From Serratia plymuthica NBRC 102599 (GTDB lineage Bacteria; Pseudomonadota; Gammaproteobacteria; Enterobacterales; Enterobacteriaceae), in contig NZ_BCTU01000003.1 in NCBI RefSeq assembly GCF_001590925.1, positions 186,001 through 250,000 on the forward strand: a DNA stretch of 64,000 nucleotides, read 5' to 3'. Shown here in pieces: positions 1 through 7,977 of the stretch (the stretch's first letter is position 1; every line of letters starts with the position of its first letter). The translations under genes were made by a program, and so were the position numbers. The notes beneath the pieces are model-generated. The model did not search any database, was not told where the DNA came from, and worked only from the letters and a program-made list of their open reading frames with translations.

Positions 1-87
1 GGGAAAATATTCACATAATAGGGCGCTACCAAACGAACCCACACAGCGCCGGTGAGATCCCACCGGGTATAAACGAGGTGGCATTCC

Positions 88-348
88 ATGCTTGCAGTTG
101 CCACACCGACCCCTTCCACATTCCCGCCCATCCCGGTCGATTACACGCCCCGTGAGCGTTTCATTCGCCTGCCGGAAGTGCTGTATACCACCGGGCTGTC
201 ACGCTCTACCGTCTACGAGATGATGAGCCGCAAGCAGTTCCCGGCCCAAGTTTCCCTTGGCGGTAAAACCGTGGCGTGGCTCGAATCAGAAATCGAAAAC
301 TGGATGGCTGAACGCATCGCCAACCGTCATCAGGGGGCAGCAGCATGA
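88..348 (+). CDS. AlpA-family transcriptional regulator of a P4-type island
   Basis: An 86-residue DNA-binding regulator of the AlpA/MerR-like HTH class found next to P4-type satellite replication genes. Residues about 25-75 carry the family pattern: RFIRLPEVLYTTGLSRSTVY, then a recognition-helix stretch with FPAQVSLGGKTVAW and a C-terminal ESEIENWM. The start is supported by GAGGTGG seven bases upstream. It opens a cluster of small P4-type genes ending in the alpha primase. In E. coli CP4-57, AlpA activates excision by inducing the island integrase; the same role here is inferred, since the integrase lies outside the window. The next ORF starts inside its stop codon (ATGA). Confidence 0.87.
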   Translation: MLAVATPTPSTFPPIPVDYTPRERFIRLPEVLYTTGLSRSTVYEMMSRKQFPAQVSLGGKTVAWLESEIENWMAERIANRHQGAAA

Positions 349-590
349 TGCGGTTAACTTTTGGTCGCCAGCACTTTACCCTGAATGACAACGACGCGCT
401 GTTTGTTGCAGAATCCATCCTGTTGCAACGCAAACAGCCGGATATTGCCTTGCCGGAACACCGCAGCGATAAGCACGGCGTGATCCGCCTGGCCAGCAGC
501 CAGGCCGAACCACGTTTATTCCGCGCCGGGCCGATCCCCTTGACCGATGCGGGAGCCGATACCCGCCACGACCAGCTTACCGACTGTTGA
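345..590 (+). CDS. Small hypothetical protein of P4-type island
   Basis: An 81-residue ORF overlapping the AlpA-like gene by four bases (ATGA), which suggests translational coupling. I do not recognise a domain. The protein is polar, has no signal peptide or membrane segment, and contains a single C-terminal Cys. It lies just before the probable immunity-RNA promoter. Small unnamed ORFs in this position are usual in P4-like elements. It is supported by tight packing and same-strand order rather than by homology. Confidence 0.5.
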   Translation: MMRLTFGRQHFTLNDNDALFVAESILLQRKQPDIALPEHRSDKHGVIRLASSQAEPRLFRAGPIPLTDAGADTRHDQLTDC

Positions 591-631
591 TCACTATGCG
601 ATCGATTGAACGTCCGGGGGCGTCTTACGGC

Positions 632-746
632 TTGCCCCCACGTCCGGCCCTGCGCTATAGTCCCCCTGCTGTCGCACAATCGGCAGCCGGGCGTAGGAAC
701 CCGTGTTACTCAATGGCGACACAACACGCGCCAAGCGTGTTTTTTT
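632..746 (+). ncRNA. Probable P4 CI-like immunity RNA with promoter and terminator
   Basis: A promoter-like pair, TTGCCC (632-637) and TATAGT (656-661) with an 18-bp spacer, is followed by about 80 bases without a convincing ORF. These end in a clean intrinsic terminator: ACACGC/GCGTGT stem at 724-740, then a T-run to 746. The RNA holds GTAGGAAC and TACTCAATGG. Both motifs recur at about 900-938, and TTCCTAC at 867-873 is complementary to the first. Phage P4 encodes a roughly 70-nt CI RNA that base-pairs with its own leader to stop replication-gene expression. Position, size, terminator and complementarity all fit that model, but the assignment is inferred. Confidence 0.45.
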
Positions 747-949
747 ATGTCGTGGCCTTAGCGCGCTCATTTTTTGCACAGTGGTTTCTATGCTACTGTG
801 ACTATCAAACAATGGTGGCTCAGGCGGGGCAGCCTTCGGGCTGGCCGGTATCCATTGAGGCCGGTATTCCTACCCCCGTCTGGGCTACCACCCATAAGTG
901 TAGGAACTTCGGTGGTAGCAATAACCATTACTCAATGGAGGCTGCCACC

Positions 950-1141
950 ATGGCTACGACCCTCACCCCGACTCATCCTGAATTCTGTTTCCTGTTTGCG
1001 GCCATTCGCCGTACTGCCCTGACGGCAACCCCGTGCATGCTGCGCACCGTGGCAAATTCCGAGCACAACGCCCGCCGCCTGCTGGCGCGTGACTACATTC
1101 TGTCGTTTGCGGGCCGTCTGCCTGTGCAGGGGGTGGCATGA
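950..1141 (+). CDS. Ash/Icd-like P4-type protein
   Basis: A 63-residue protein beginning [12 protein letters not shown] and ending [10 protein letters not shown], the conserved pattern of Ash-family (host cell division inhibitor Icd-like) proteins of P4-type elements. GGAGG at 937-941 gives a strong ribosome site for the ATG at 950. The frame is open further upstream, including an ATG at 812 followed by [13 protein letters not shown], a stretch also common in Ash annotations, so a longer product is possible. The upstream part overlaps the repeated immunity motifs and may act mainly as leader RNA. It overlaps the next ORF by four bases. Confidence 0.6.
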   Translation: MATTLTPTHPEFCFLFAAIRRTALTATPCMLRTVANSEHNARRLLARDYILSFAGRLPVQGVA

Positions 1142-1401
1142 ATACGCTGGCCGCCCGTTTCCACAGTGAAACTTTCTATCCTATTCCGCATGCTGATTTC
1201 CTGCGTCTTCAGCACGCACATTCTACCGGCGTGCTGTTCCTCGACATGCTGGACACCCTTGAATCGGCCGGTCAGCGCCCGGACGCCGCTCAGAAAGCCG
1301 CCTTTGCATCTGTCATAGCGATGCTCACTGACCAGCTCGGGCAGGTCGTCAAAACCTGTGATACCCACATCATCGCCAGCATGGAGGCTTCCGCCGCATG
1401 A
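1138..1401 (+). CDS. Small hypothetical P4-type protein
   Basis: An 87-residue ORF joined to both neighbours by ATGA overlaps, so it sits inside a tightly coupled operon that ends with the primase. It is mostly helical in appearance ([30 protein letters not shown]) and has no signal peptide. I do not recognise the family. The coupling and the lack of a plausible alternative frame make it a likely real gene. Its function is unknown. Confidence 0.65.
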   Translation: MNTLAARFHSETFYPIPHADFLRLQHAHSTGVLFLDMLDTLESAGQRPDAAQKAAFASVIAMLTDQLGQVVKTCDTHIIASMEASAA

Positions 1402-1736
1402 ACACCCCACAGTCTTGTTTACCCGTTGAAGTCCGTACTGCCGTTTACCGCCGTGCATTGGCCCATGCCTATCTCGATACCTGCACCTTTTACCGGGTGA
1501 ACCCCGGCTACACACTGGATGAGCTGCAAATGGCGATTGCGATGGACATTGAAGGCTACTTTGTCCGCCAGCATGGAGCGGAAGTGGGCATGGATATGGC
1601 CTGCACCATGCTCAGTGACATGGTGCAGCCGGACATTCTGGTGGCGCCGCCGCGCCTGACAACGCTCGGCCAAAAGATGATGGATGAGCTGTGCTGTGGC
1701 CGGATGGCCATCACCTGTAACACCACCGTGCACTGA
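1398..1736 (+). CDS. DUF5375-like P4-type protein
   Basis: A 112-residue protein starting [21 protein letters not shown] associate this with the DUF5375 family found immediately upstream of P4 alpha-type primases; that is from memory, not a search. It is a soluble, probably helical protein with several Cys and Met residues and no membrane segment. It overlaps the 87-residue ORF by four bases and ends 12 bases before the primase start, with an AGGAGG ribosome site in the gap. Its function is unknown. Confidence 0.65.
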   Translation: MNTPQSCLPVEVRTAVYRRALAHAYLDTCTFYRVNPGYTLDELQMAIAMDIEGYFVRQHGAEVGMDMACTMLSDMVQPDILVAPPRLTTLGQKMMDELCCGRMAITCNTTVH

Positions 1737-1748
1737 GGAGGCAAAACA

Positions 1749-4082
1749 ATGACCGCATTAAGCGTTTCTCACACCTCACGTGCAGCGACCGGCCACTGGC
1801 CGGTCTTGCTTCCCGCACTGGGCATTCACATTACTGCAGGGGGCCGGGCGCAGCCCTGCCCGGTCTGCGGCGGCAAAGACCGCTTTCGCTTTGATAATCT
1901 GCAGGGCCGTGGCACATGGTTTTGTAACCAGTGCGGCGGTGGCGATGGCCTGAATTTGGTCGAAAAAGCGCTGGCCGTGACCGCCAAAGAGGCCGCCGTG
2001 AAGGTGGCCGAAATATTGGGTGAGCCATCGGACAATGCCTTGCCGGAGCACAATCCCCAGCAGGAACAGCAGGACAAGGCGCAGGCACAGCATCATGCAG
2101 CGCAGCAGGCCAGACTACTGCTCGCCAGCACCCGACAACAGGCCGGGAATAGTTATCTGACCGCCAAGGGCTGGCCGGACACTGACGCCCTGACATTGCA
2201 GGGGCCGTCACTGCGCGTCGGCGGTATCACTTACCAGCCCGGCGACCTGCTGTTACCCCTGACCGACAGCGCCGGGGACGTGGTCAACGTCCAGTTAATC
2301 AATGCCGCAGGTGACAAGCGCACGCTGGCCGGGGGACAGGTGAAAAACGCCTGCTATTTCCTGCCCGGGAAAGATAATGCCGTTATCTGGCTGACCGAGG
2401 GATACGCCACCGGCCTGACCGTGCACCACCTGACCGGCGAAAGCGTGTGCGTTGCGCTCAGCGCCAATAACCTGCCCGCGATGGCGCAGCAGTTACGCAC
2501 TCACTACCCTGACGCGCTGTTGCTGCTGGCGGCTGATAATGACGAGAACGGCACAGGCCAAACCCGTGCCGCCGAAGCCGCGCAACTGAGCGGCGGTAAA
2601 CCGGCGTTACCGTCAGAAACAGGCGACTGGAACGATATTTACCAGCAGCAGGGCAAGCTGGCCGCGCTTGCGCAGTTGACGGCCTTCAGCCAGCCCAAGC
2701 AACCCAGCCCATTTGATACGCTCAGCGATGCCGATCTGAAAGCCATGAGCGCCAGTGAAAAGGCTGAACTGCTGGCGGAGCACTACCAGCATCTGCTGGC
2801 CGTGCCACAGGTCGGTGAAGACCTGTGCCGTTATGAAAATGGCGCATGGCAGGTGTTACCGTACCGGGTACTCAGCCGGGAGATTGCCGCGCTGTTTCAG
2901 AAAATCCGTGCCCCGTTCTCGGCGGCGGGTATCAACAGCATTCTGGACACGCTCAGGCTGATGGTGCCGCAAATGGGCACGCCGGCACGCCACCTGATTG
3001 GCTTTCGTAACGGGGTATTTGATACCACCACCGGGCAATTCAGTGCGCACCAAAAAACGCACTGGCTGCGCACCGTCAACAGCGTGGACTACACGCCCCC
3101 CAAGGCCGGGGAAAATCTGGCTGACCACGCCCCGCACTTCTGGCGCTGGCTGACACGCGCCGCCGGGCAGCAATCCGACAAGCAGGCGCGCATTCTCGCC
3201 GCGCTGTTTATGGTGCTGGCGAACCGCTATGACTGGCAACTGTTCCTTGAGGTCACCGGCCCCGGTGGCAGCGGCAAAAGCGTGATGGCCGCAATAGCCA
3301 GTCTGCTGGCGGGGAAAGACAACACTACCTCGGCCACCATCGATACGCTGGAATCCTCACGGGAACGCGCCTCCGTGGTCGGGTTCTCGCTGATTATCCT
3401 GCCTGACCAAGAGAAATGGAGCGGTGACGGTGCGGGCATCAAAGCGATCACGGGCGGCGATGTGGTGGCTATCGATCCGAAATACCGCGACGCCTATTCC
3501 ACGCACATTCCGGCTGTGATTCTGGCGGTGAATAACAACCCGATGCAGTTCAGTGACCGCAGCGGTGGTGTGTCCCGTCGCCGGGTGATCTTGCCGTTCC
3601 CGGAGGTGATACCGGCCAACGAGCGTGACCCGCAGTTGTTGGCAAAAATCACCGGTGAGCTAGCGGTGATAGTGCGCCACCTGATGCAGCGTTTTGCCGC
3701 GCCTGATGACGCCCGCGCATTGCTGGAAGCGCAACAGAATTCGGGGGAAGCGCTGGAGATTAAACGCAGTGCCGATCCGCTGGTCGACTTTTGCGGCTAC
3801 CTGCTGGCAGTCAATGCGCCTGACGGTCTGTATATCGGTAATGCCAACATTACCCCGGCGAACCCGCGCAAGTACTTGTATCACGCGTATCTGTCTTACA
3901 TGGAAGCGCGAGGACACAAGTACCCATTGAATCTGACCGCATTCGGGCGTGCCGTGCCGCAAACCCTGCGTGAGTACGAAATAGCGCTGTTGAAGCGCAA
4001 GACCAATCAGGGAATGCAGACCAACCTGATATTGAGCGAAGACTGCGAAGCCGACTGGCTCCCCAAGTGTGAAATGCGTTGA
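1749..4082 (+). CDS. P4 alpha-type primase/helicase
   Basis: A 777-residue replication protein of the phage P4 alpha family, which combines primase, SF3-type helicase and origin binding in one chain. A zinc ribbon is visible at residues 37-62 (CPVC...CNQC). A Toprim-like region follows at about 210-275, with TEGYATGLTVH and LLAADNDENGTG. A Walker A motif GPGGSGKS lies at 504-511 within the D5/helicase domain. The size matches alpha proteins. AGGAGG precedes the ATG. Alpha recognises iterons in the P4 ori and crr sites, and two candidate origin copies lie downstream at 4305-4465 and 6363-6524. No psu, sid or delta genes follow. Confidence 0.93.
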   Translation: MTALSVSHTSRAATGHWPVLLPALGIHITAGGRAQPCPVCGGKDRFRFDNLQGRGTWFCNQCGGGDGLNLVEKALAVTAKEAAVKVAEILGEPSDNALPEHNPQQEQQDKAQAQHHAAQQARLLLASTRQQAGNSYLTAKGWPDTDALTLQGPSLRVGGITYQPGDLLLPLTDSAGDVVNVQLINAAGDKRTLAGGQVKNACYFLPGKDNAVIWLTEGYATGLTVHHLTGESVCVALSANNLPAMAQQLRTHYPDALLLLAADNDENGTGQTRAAEAAQLSGGKPALPSETGDWNDIYQQQGKLAALAQLTAFSQPKQPSPFDTLSDADLKAMSASEKAELLAEHYQHLLAVPQVGEDLCRYENGAWQVLPYRVLSREIAALFQKIRAPFSAAGINSILDTLRLMVPQMGTPARHLIGFRNGVFDTTTGQFSAHQKTHWLRTVNSVDYTPPKAGENLADHAPHFWRWLTRAAGQQSDKQARILAALFMVLANRYDWQLFLEVTGPGGSGKSVMAAIASLLAGKDNTTSATIDTLESSRERASVVGFSLIILPDQEKWSGDGAGIKAITGGDVVAIDPKYRDAYSTHIPAVILAVNNNPMQFSDRSGGVSRRRVILPFPEVIPANERDPQLLAKITGELAVIVRHLMQRFAAPDDARALLEAQQNSGEALEIKRSADPLVDFCGYLLAVNAPDGLYIGNANITPANPRKYLYHAYLSYMEARGHKYPLNLTAFGRAVPQTLREYEIALLKRKTNQGMQTNLILSEDCEADWLPKCEMR

Positions 4083-4230
4083 GTGAATGGCATCACGATC
4101 GTTTCTGCCGATCAATAGGCGGCTATTGATCTGCCGAACCCATTGGACGCTGTTACGCGGTGCCGCTTATAGTCGTTCTGTACAAACCGCATACTCCCAA
4201 CACCGGGGAACCCCGTAGCGGTGACTACTC

Positions 4231-4252
4231 AGGCCTGCACTGCAGGCCTTTT
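4231..4252 (+). terminator. Terminator downstream of the alpha primase
   Basis: The palindrome AGGCCTGCA/TGCAGGCCT is followed by TTTTC about 150 bases after the primase stop. This fits the end of the P4-type operon. Confidence 0.55.
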
Positions 4253-4695
4253 CTCTGCCTGAAATCTTTCCCCGCCGCTCACCCACAGCGCAATAAATCA
4301 CCGGCTCAGGCCGGTATTTTGCATTTATAGGGCTGACTGTTCACAGTCAGTGACCAGTCAGGGCAAACACATCACCAAGTAATCACTGGTTAATTTATTG
4401 TTTTTAAACAACTAAAACCAAAAATGAACACTGTGACCAGTTTTTCTATAAATCTTTTTTTCTGACGTTTAAAGCATTGCCCTGTTAGAGACTCTTCCAG
4501 TCAGGCAGTTTGTTGGTCCGCTTGCGCCAAAAGTGGATTAACGCCATGAATAAACCAAACAGCAAACCGGCAATGAGGGCGTTTAACGCCACGATTAAAT
4601 GGCTGGTGATTACTGTTGCCTATAAATGCACAGCATGTTTTCTGATATCAGGTTACTCTGTGCATCGGGTTCATTGATTTTTGAGAGCGAAGAAC
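4253..4695. other. Gene-poor stretch with origin repeat and a tiny hydrophobic ORF
   Basis: This stretch between primase and cargo holds origin-like repeat copy A (4305-4465). On the minus strand a 35-codon frame at 4485-4592 (GTG start, no clear ribosome site) would encode a hydrophobic segment, LIAGLLFGLF, followed by the basic tail WRKRTNK. That is the pattern of a small single-pass membrane peptide, or of a truncated gene. On the plus strand a 43-codon frame at 4546-4677 overlaps it and looks less protein-like. Neither is called as a gene. Confidence 0.3.
4305..4465. repeat. P4 ori/crr-like direct repeat, copy A
   Basis: About 160 bp running from CTCAGG to TTTTTTTCTGA, matched by copy B at 6363-6524 with most positions identical. 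It contains TGACTGTTCAC, GTGACCAGT, ATCACTGG and GAACACTGTGACCAG plus AT-rich stretches. The GTGAACA/TGTTCAC elements resemble the decameric type I iterons bound by P4 alpha, and the alpha-type gene is adjacent. P4 itself has two separate cis-acting replication regions, ori and crr, so two copies are expected. The origin role is inferred from these features. Confidence 0.6.
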
Positions 4696-6045
4696 ATGGC
4701 TATTAGTCACCAGGCCCACGCTATTTATGTTGATGCTATGACAGTGGCGTGTAACGATCTTGTAAAAAATAAGAGCCTGACGCAGGCCAGAAATGCATTT
4801 TATCAGGATTTAAAAAATCAAATGATACCTGCAGGGAACCCAAAACACTCTCGTGAGCAGGATATTCTGGATTATTTTGAGGTTCATGGTATTTTGGAAC
4901 TTCAGCGTAAACTAAAGAGAATGACAAACACTGTGCATGATAGAATACATCCAGAAGCGCAACATGAAACGGTTAATAAAATATCCGTTACGAAGCAGAT
5001 TAGAGGTGCATTGTCAGTTGTGAGTGACTCTTCGGATAATTTTAAATACACACTCCCAGAATCAGATGTCTTGACTACTGATAAATCTATACCTAAAAAG
5101 ATATCTGTTGTTACGGTTGATAGCGCCGCATCATGCATTATATGCCGGACAAAATTCGGGACAGTAAAAAAACTTAATAGGCATTACAAAAAGAAACATA
5201 CACTAACTGCCACCCGAAAATTAGCATCCGGTGAGGAACACCGCTTAGCCAACATTGCATCAATTGAAGCTGACTTGAAAAGGCACAGAAATAAAGAAGA
5301 GATCAGGGAAGCATTACGTAAACAACTGGCCCCCTCTCCATTAGATGACCTTCCTACCTATAATGCTGAAGCCTATCGAATAGCTCTCCGTACAATGACG
5401 CAAGGCGAAGCCTATAGACTCGCTAAAGATACAGTACGCTCAGCGGCATTAATTGAGATGTTCAATCAGTCAATTGCAAGCTCACTGGAAACGCAAACGT
5501 CACACAATGCTGAAAGCATGCTGCACGTAACGAAAGTGTCGGGGGACGTTACTGAACACTATAAGCCAACTGAAACAGGTAACAAACTCGTCCGTCAGGC
5601 GAAAGAAGAGCGAATGCAAAGAGATGCACTCAAAAAACAGTTCTTACAGGACGATGTGGAAGAAAAAGCGCTATTTTCCGAACGTACGGTAAAAGCACGT
5701 AGTAACCAGGCCGAGTTTGCGAAACGTGTGGCCTCAAATTTCTCTTATAAGTGTTGCATAACTGGCAGCACTGAACCCTTAGAGGCTGCACATATCGAGC
5801 CTCTTAGTATAGGTGATAATAATAATACATCGAATGGTTTACTTCTGATTACCTGTTTACATCGCCTGTTAGATTCAGGAAAAATGGCTATTAATCCCAG
5901 CTCCCTTACCGTGCATTTTTCTGAGGACTGCACATGGTTTGGTGCTAAAACGTTTGATGGAACACGTATTGCCAGACCACGAACCCTACTTAATATAGTT
6001 GGCCTTAAACGCCTATGGGACACGTTCAGGGCGAAGCATATGTAG
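4696..6045 (+). CDS. HNH nuclease with classical C2H2 zinc finger, island cargo
   Basis: A 449-residue predicted DNA-binding nuclease; its family has no name I recognise. Residues 147-168 form a textbook C2H2 finger: C-x2-C-x12-H-x4-H, with Phe and Leu at the canonical positions (CIICRTKF...LNRHYKKKH). Charged, probably helical stretches follow. The C-terminal third carries an HNH_2-like domain: CCITG, EAAHIEPL with His366, Asn380 in NTSNGLLL, and His389/Asp393 in LHRLLDSG. The ATG at 4696 is preferred over the in-frame TTG at 4681 because GAGCGAAGAAC precedes it. Codon use is AT-richer than in the primase, suggesting a different origin. It sits alone in a satellite cargo slot, where defence genes often occur; a restriction-like role is inferred only. 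Confidence 0.8.
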   Translation: MAISHQAHAIYVDAMTVACNDLVKNKSLTQARNAFYQDLKNQMIPAGNPKHSREQDILDYFEVHGILELQRKLKRMTNTVHDRIHPEAQHETVNKISVTKQIRGALSVVSDSSDNFKYTLPESDVLTTDKSIPKKISVVTVDSAASCIICRTKFGTVKKLNRHYKKKHTLTATRKLASGEEHRLANIASIEADLKRHRNKEEIREALRKQLAPSPLDDLPTYNAEAYRIALRTMTQGEAYRLAKDTVRSAALIEMFNQSIASSLETQTSHNAESMLHVTKVSGDVTEHYKPTETGNKLVRQAKEERMQRDALKKQFLQDDVEEKALFSERTVKARSNQAEFAKRVASNFSYKCCITGSTEPLEAAHIEPLSIGDNNNTSNGLLLITCLHRLLDSGKMAINPSSLTVHFSEDCTWFGAKTFDGTRIARPRTLLNIVGLKRLWDTFRAKHM

Positions 6046-6146
6046 CTTTGAAGTGATCGACACAAATTGGCCACGACATGATAATTTTCTTGAATAACTA
6101 AAAAGTCCGCTCTTGGCACATAGCAAACTGTCAACCCGGAGTATTT

Positions 6147-6362
6147 TTACCGAGTGGTATTAAATTCCCGTGAAATGGCGCTTATACGTGTAATCACAGC
6201 AAGTTGTTGTTCTTCATTCAGTGCAGAAGGGCGACAAAATCGCTTTCCCGATGTTTTTTTCCTCGCAATACCTGAGTGCATGCGCTCAAGCAACAGATCC
6301 CGCTCAAATTCCACCACAGCAGAAATCACCGACATCATCGTGGGAAGCAACTCAAGAATCGA
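6147..6362 (-). pseudogene. Serine recombinase (resolvase/invertase) remnant
   Basis: Read on the minus strand, this frame encodes [40 protein letters not shown] and [10 protein letters not shown], the C-terminal half of a Pin/Tn3-type serine recombinase. The catalytic N-terminal domain is absent. The glycine/serine spacer usually found before the last helix-turn-helix appears deleted (RISAISREF). A stop follows NTTR, where relatives normally continue with a Gln. The upstream break coincides with the edge of repeat copy B. It cannot encode an active recombinase. Confidence 0.7.
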
Positions 6363-6524
6363 CTCAGGACGGTATTTTGCATTTTAGGGCTGACTGTTCA
6401 CGGGAAGTGACCAGTTGGGACAAACTCATCACCAACTGGTCACTGATTAATTTGTTGTTTTTAAAAGACTAAATTAAAAAGTGAACACTATGACCAGTTT
6501 TTCTATAAATCTTTTTTTTCTGAG
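6363..6524. repeat. P4 ori/crr-like direct repeat, copy B
   Basis: The second copy of the origin-like sequence at 4305-4465, in the same orientation, with small substitutions and a one-base indel. It keeps TGACTGTTCAC, GTGACCAGT, ACTGGTCACT and GTGAACACTATGACCAG. Together with copy A it brackets the HNH cargo gene and the recombinase remnant. It could serve as the second cis replication site, or as homology for loss or exchange of the cargo by recombination. Confidence 0.6.
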
Positions 6525-6713
6525 CGAGATGACAGATTGGATCTATCATGGGGCTGCCCCAAAAACAGGCTCATTTAAGGGATAGCTGCTGATGCCGGAT
6601 TCTAAAATCCCCCTCTAAATCGGTGTCACTTTCCTGCATTGGTATACGTTTAGGTATACCCAACAAATCTGAACTCGATTTTCATCAATTATTACAACAA
6701 ACTAATCGATTTA

Positions 6714-6735
6714 TTCAGATTCCCCCAGCCCACCA
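6714..6735 (+). other. Probable right attachment site (attR) derived from ssrA 3' end
   Basis: The sequence ends in CCCCCAGCCCACCA, like the T-arm, acceptor and CCA end of a tRNA-like gene. It resembles the tmRNA 3' end. The next about 80 bases (CCGGTGATACCAGA, then a CCCGCAAC/GTTGCGGG terminator) resemble, from memory, the E. coli sequence downstream of ssrA and its terminator. CP4-57, a P4-type island, uses ssrA as its attachment site. The gene body and left end are outside the window, so this call rests on resemblance. Confidence 0.45.
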
Positions 6736-6780
6736 AATAGGTCACCGGTGATACCAGATAGATCCGGCGATAATAGCGAG

Positions 6781-6810
6781 AAAGCCCGCAACTGAGTTGC
6801 GGGCTTTTTT
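6781..6810 (+). terminator. Intrinsic terminator, probably the native ssrA terminator
   Basis: A stem of AAAGCCCGCAAC and GTTGCGGGCTTTTTT, with a short loop and a T-run. It has no protein gene just upstream. It fits as the original terminator of the tRNA-like gene displaced by the island. Confidence 0.75.
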
Positions 6811-7025
6811 GTGTCTGTAGTACCCCGAGAGTATCCCGTTCAACCTGGAATTTATTAGCCTATGTTGCAGAACAGGGTACGCCGCTGGCCTTCCGCCTCG
6901 TGGCCTTTCACTCCAGTGTCTTTCTTAGCGAGAGACCTAATCCCTGTGCAAACAGTCAGTTCGATAAAAACCCAGGCATCAAAGAGTGTCGCTCATGTAC
7001 GAGGTTTAGATGAGCGATATTCATT
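6811..7025. other. Non-coding flank between the island and the LysR gene
   Basis: No gene, repeat or clear regulatory site was seen here. It is probably chromosome flanking the island on its right. Confidence 0.4.
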
Positions 7026-7925
7026 TTAAACGGCTTTTCTTTCAATTAAAAAATCAATTAATGTCTTCACTCTTTTGGTCTTGCCCGCATTTTTCGGGTA
7101 ATAGAGATAAACGGCTGGGTATGTTTTCCAGTAATTCTCCATCACGGGAATAAATTTCTCTTTGTCGGGCTGTAACCTGTGAATGGGCTCAAACAACCTT
7201 CCGATGCCCAATCCGTTACGTATTCCATCGGCCATAACGTCAATATCGTTGCTGATTAACTGGCCGGGCATCTCAACGGTTAGCTGCTCGCCTTTGTGAT
7301 CCAGAATCAGCGGAAGGATGCGGTTATTGGTGATGAATCTATAGCCGATAAGGTTGTGCTGATGGAGCTCGGCCGGCGTAGTGGGTGTCCCGAACGCCTC
7401 CAGATAGGCCGATGACGCATACAGCCCTTCCCTAAACGGCTTCATCAACTGGCGAGCCACCACCCCGCCTTCAAGAATATCGCCAAAGCGTATCCCCAGA
7501 TCAAAGCGGTCATCAATAATATTAACGGTGCCGTCGTAAACCGAAACTTCAAGTTTAATGCCGGGATATTGCCGGCAAAAGGCCGCCATAGCCGGTTTAA
7601 GTATGAGCAGATAAGCGAAGCGGGAGAGCGTAATCCTGACCAGGCCGGAGGGTTCCTGGTTCTGGTCGCGGATATTTTCCAGCGACTTTTCAAGCGAGTC
7701 CACTGCCGCTACAGTTTGCTCCAACAGCTGTTGCCCAGCTTCCGTCAGTTCAATGCGCCGTGTTGTACGGACAAAAAGAGGGTGACCGATGTGTTGCTCA
7801 AGCAGCTTAAGCGCCTTACTGACGGAGGGAGGCGTAATCTCGAGCTTCCTGGCCGCAGCCGAAATATTACCTTCCCGGGCAATGCTCTGAAAGATGCGTA
7901 TCTGGTTGTAAATCACGTTATTCAT
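7026..7925 (-). CDS. LysR-family regulator
   Basis: A 299-residue LysR-type regulator. The N-terminal winged HTH is clear (RIFQSIAREGNISAAARKLE, then SVSKALKLLEQHIG), followed by a periplasmic-binding-like effector domain. The ATG at 7925 has AGGATG eight bases upstream and is preferred over the in-frame GTG at 7952. It is divergent from the 8066 gene cluster with a 140-bp gap, the usual arrangement for a LysR regulator and its target. It therefore probably controls the cluster in response to a small aromatic or reactive ligand, which is unknown. Confidence 0.88.
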   Translation of the reverse strand: MNNVIYNQIRIFQSIAREGNISAAARKLEITPPSVSKALKLLEQHIGHPLFVRTTRRIELTEAGQQLLEQTVAAVDSLEKSLENIRDQNQEPSGLVRITLSRFAYLLILKPAMAAFCRQYPGIKLEVSVYDGTVNIIDDRFDLGIRFGDILEGGVVARQLMKPFREGLYASSAYLEAFGTPTTPAELHQHNLIGYRFITNNRILPLILDHKGEQLTVEMPGQLISNDIDVMADGIRNGLGIGRLFEPIHRLQPDKEKFIPVMENYWKTYPAVYLYYPKNAGKTKRVKTLIDFLIERKAV

Positions 7926-7977
7926 CACGTCATCCTGAAGCAAATGGCCCACCGATTATTAACTACAGGCTAAATAT

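Noticed and set aside
1-4082. A complete, mobilisable P4 phage satellite
   Set aside because: No psu, sid, delta, cos-like site or integrase is visible to the right of alpha; the element may be an integrative island, and its left end is outside the window.
6714-6735. A complete tRNA gene
   Set aside because: Only a 3'-like end is present; no cloverleaf can be drawn from the upstream sequence, so it is treated as a possible att site.
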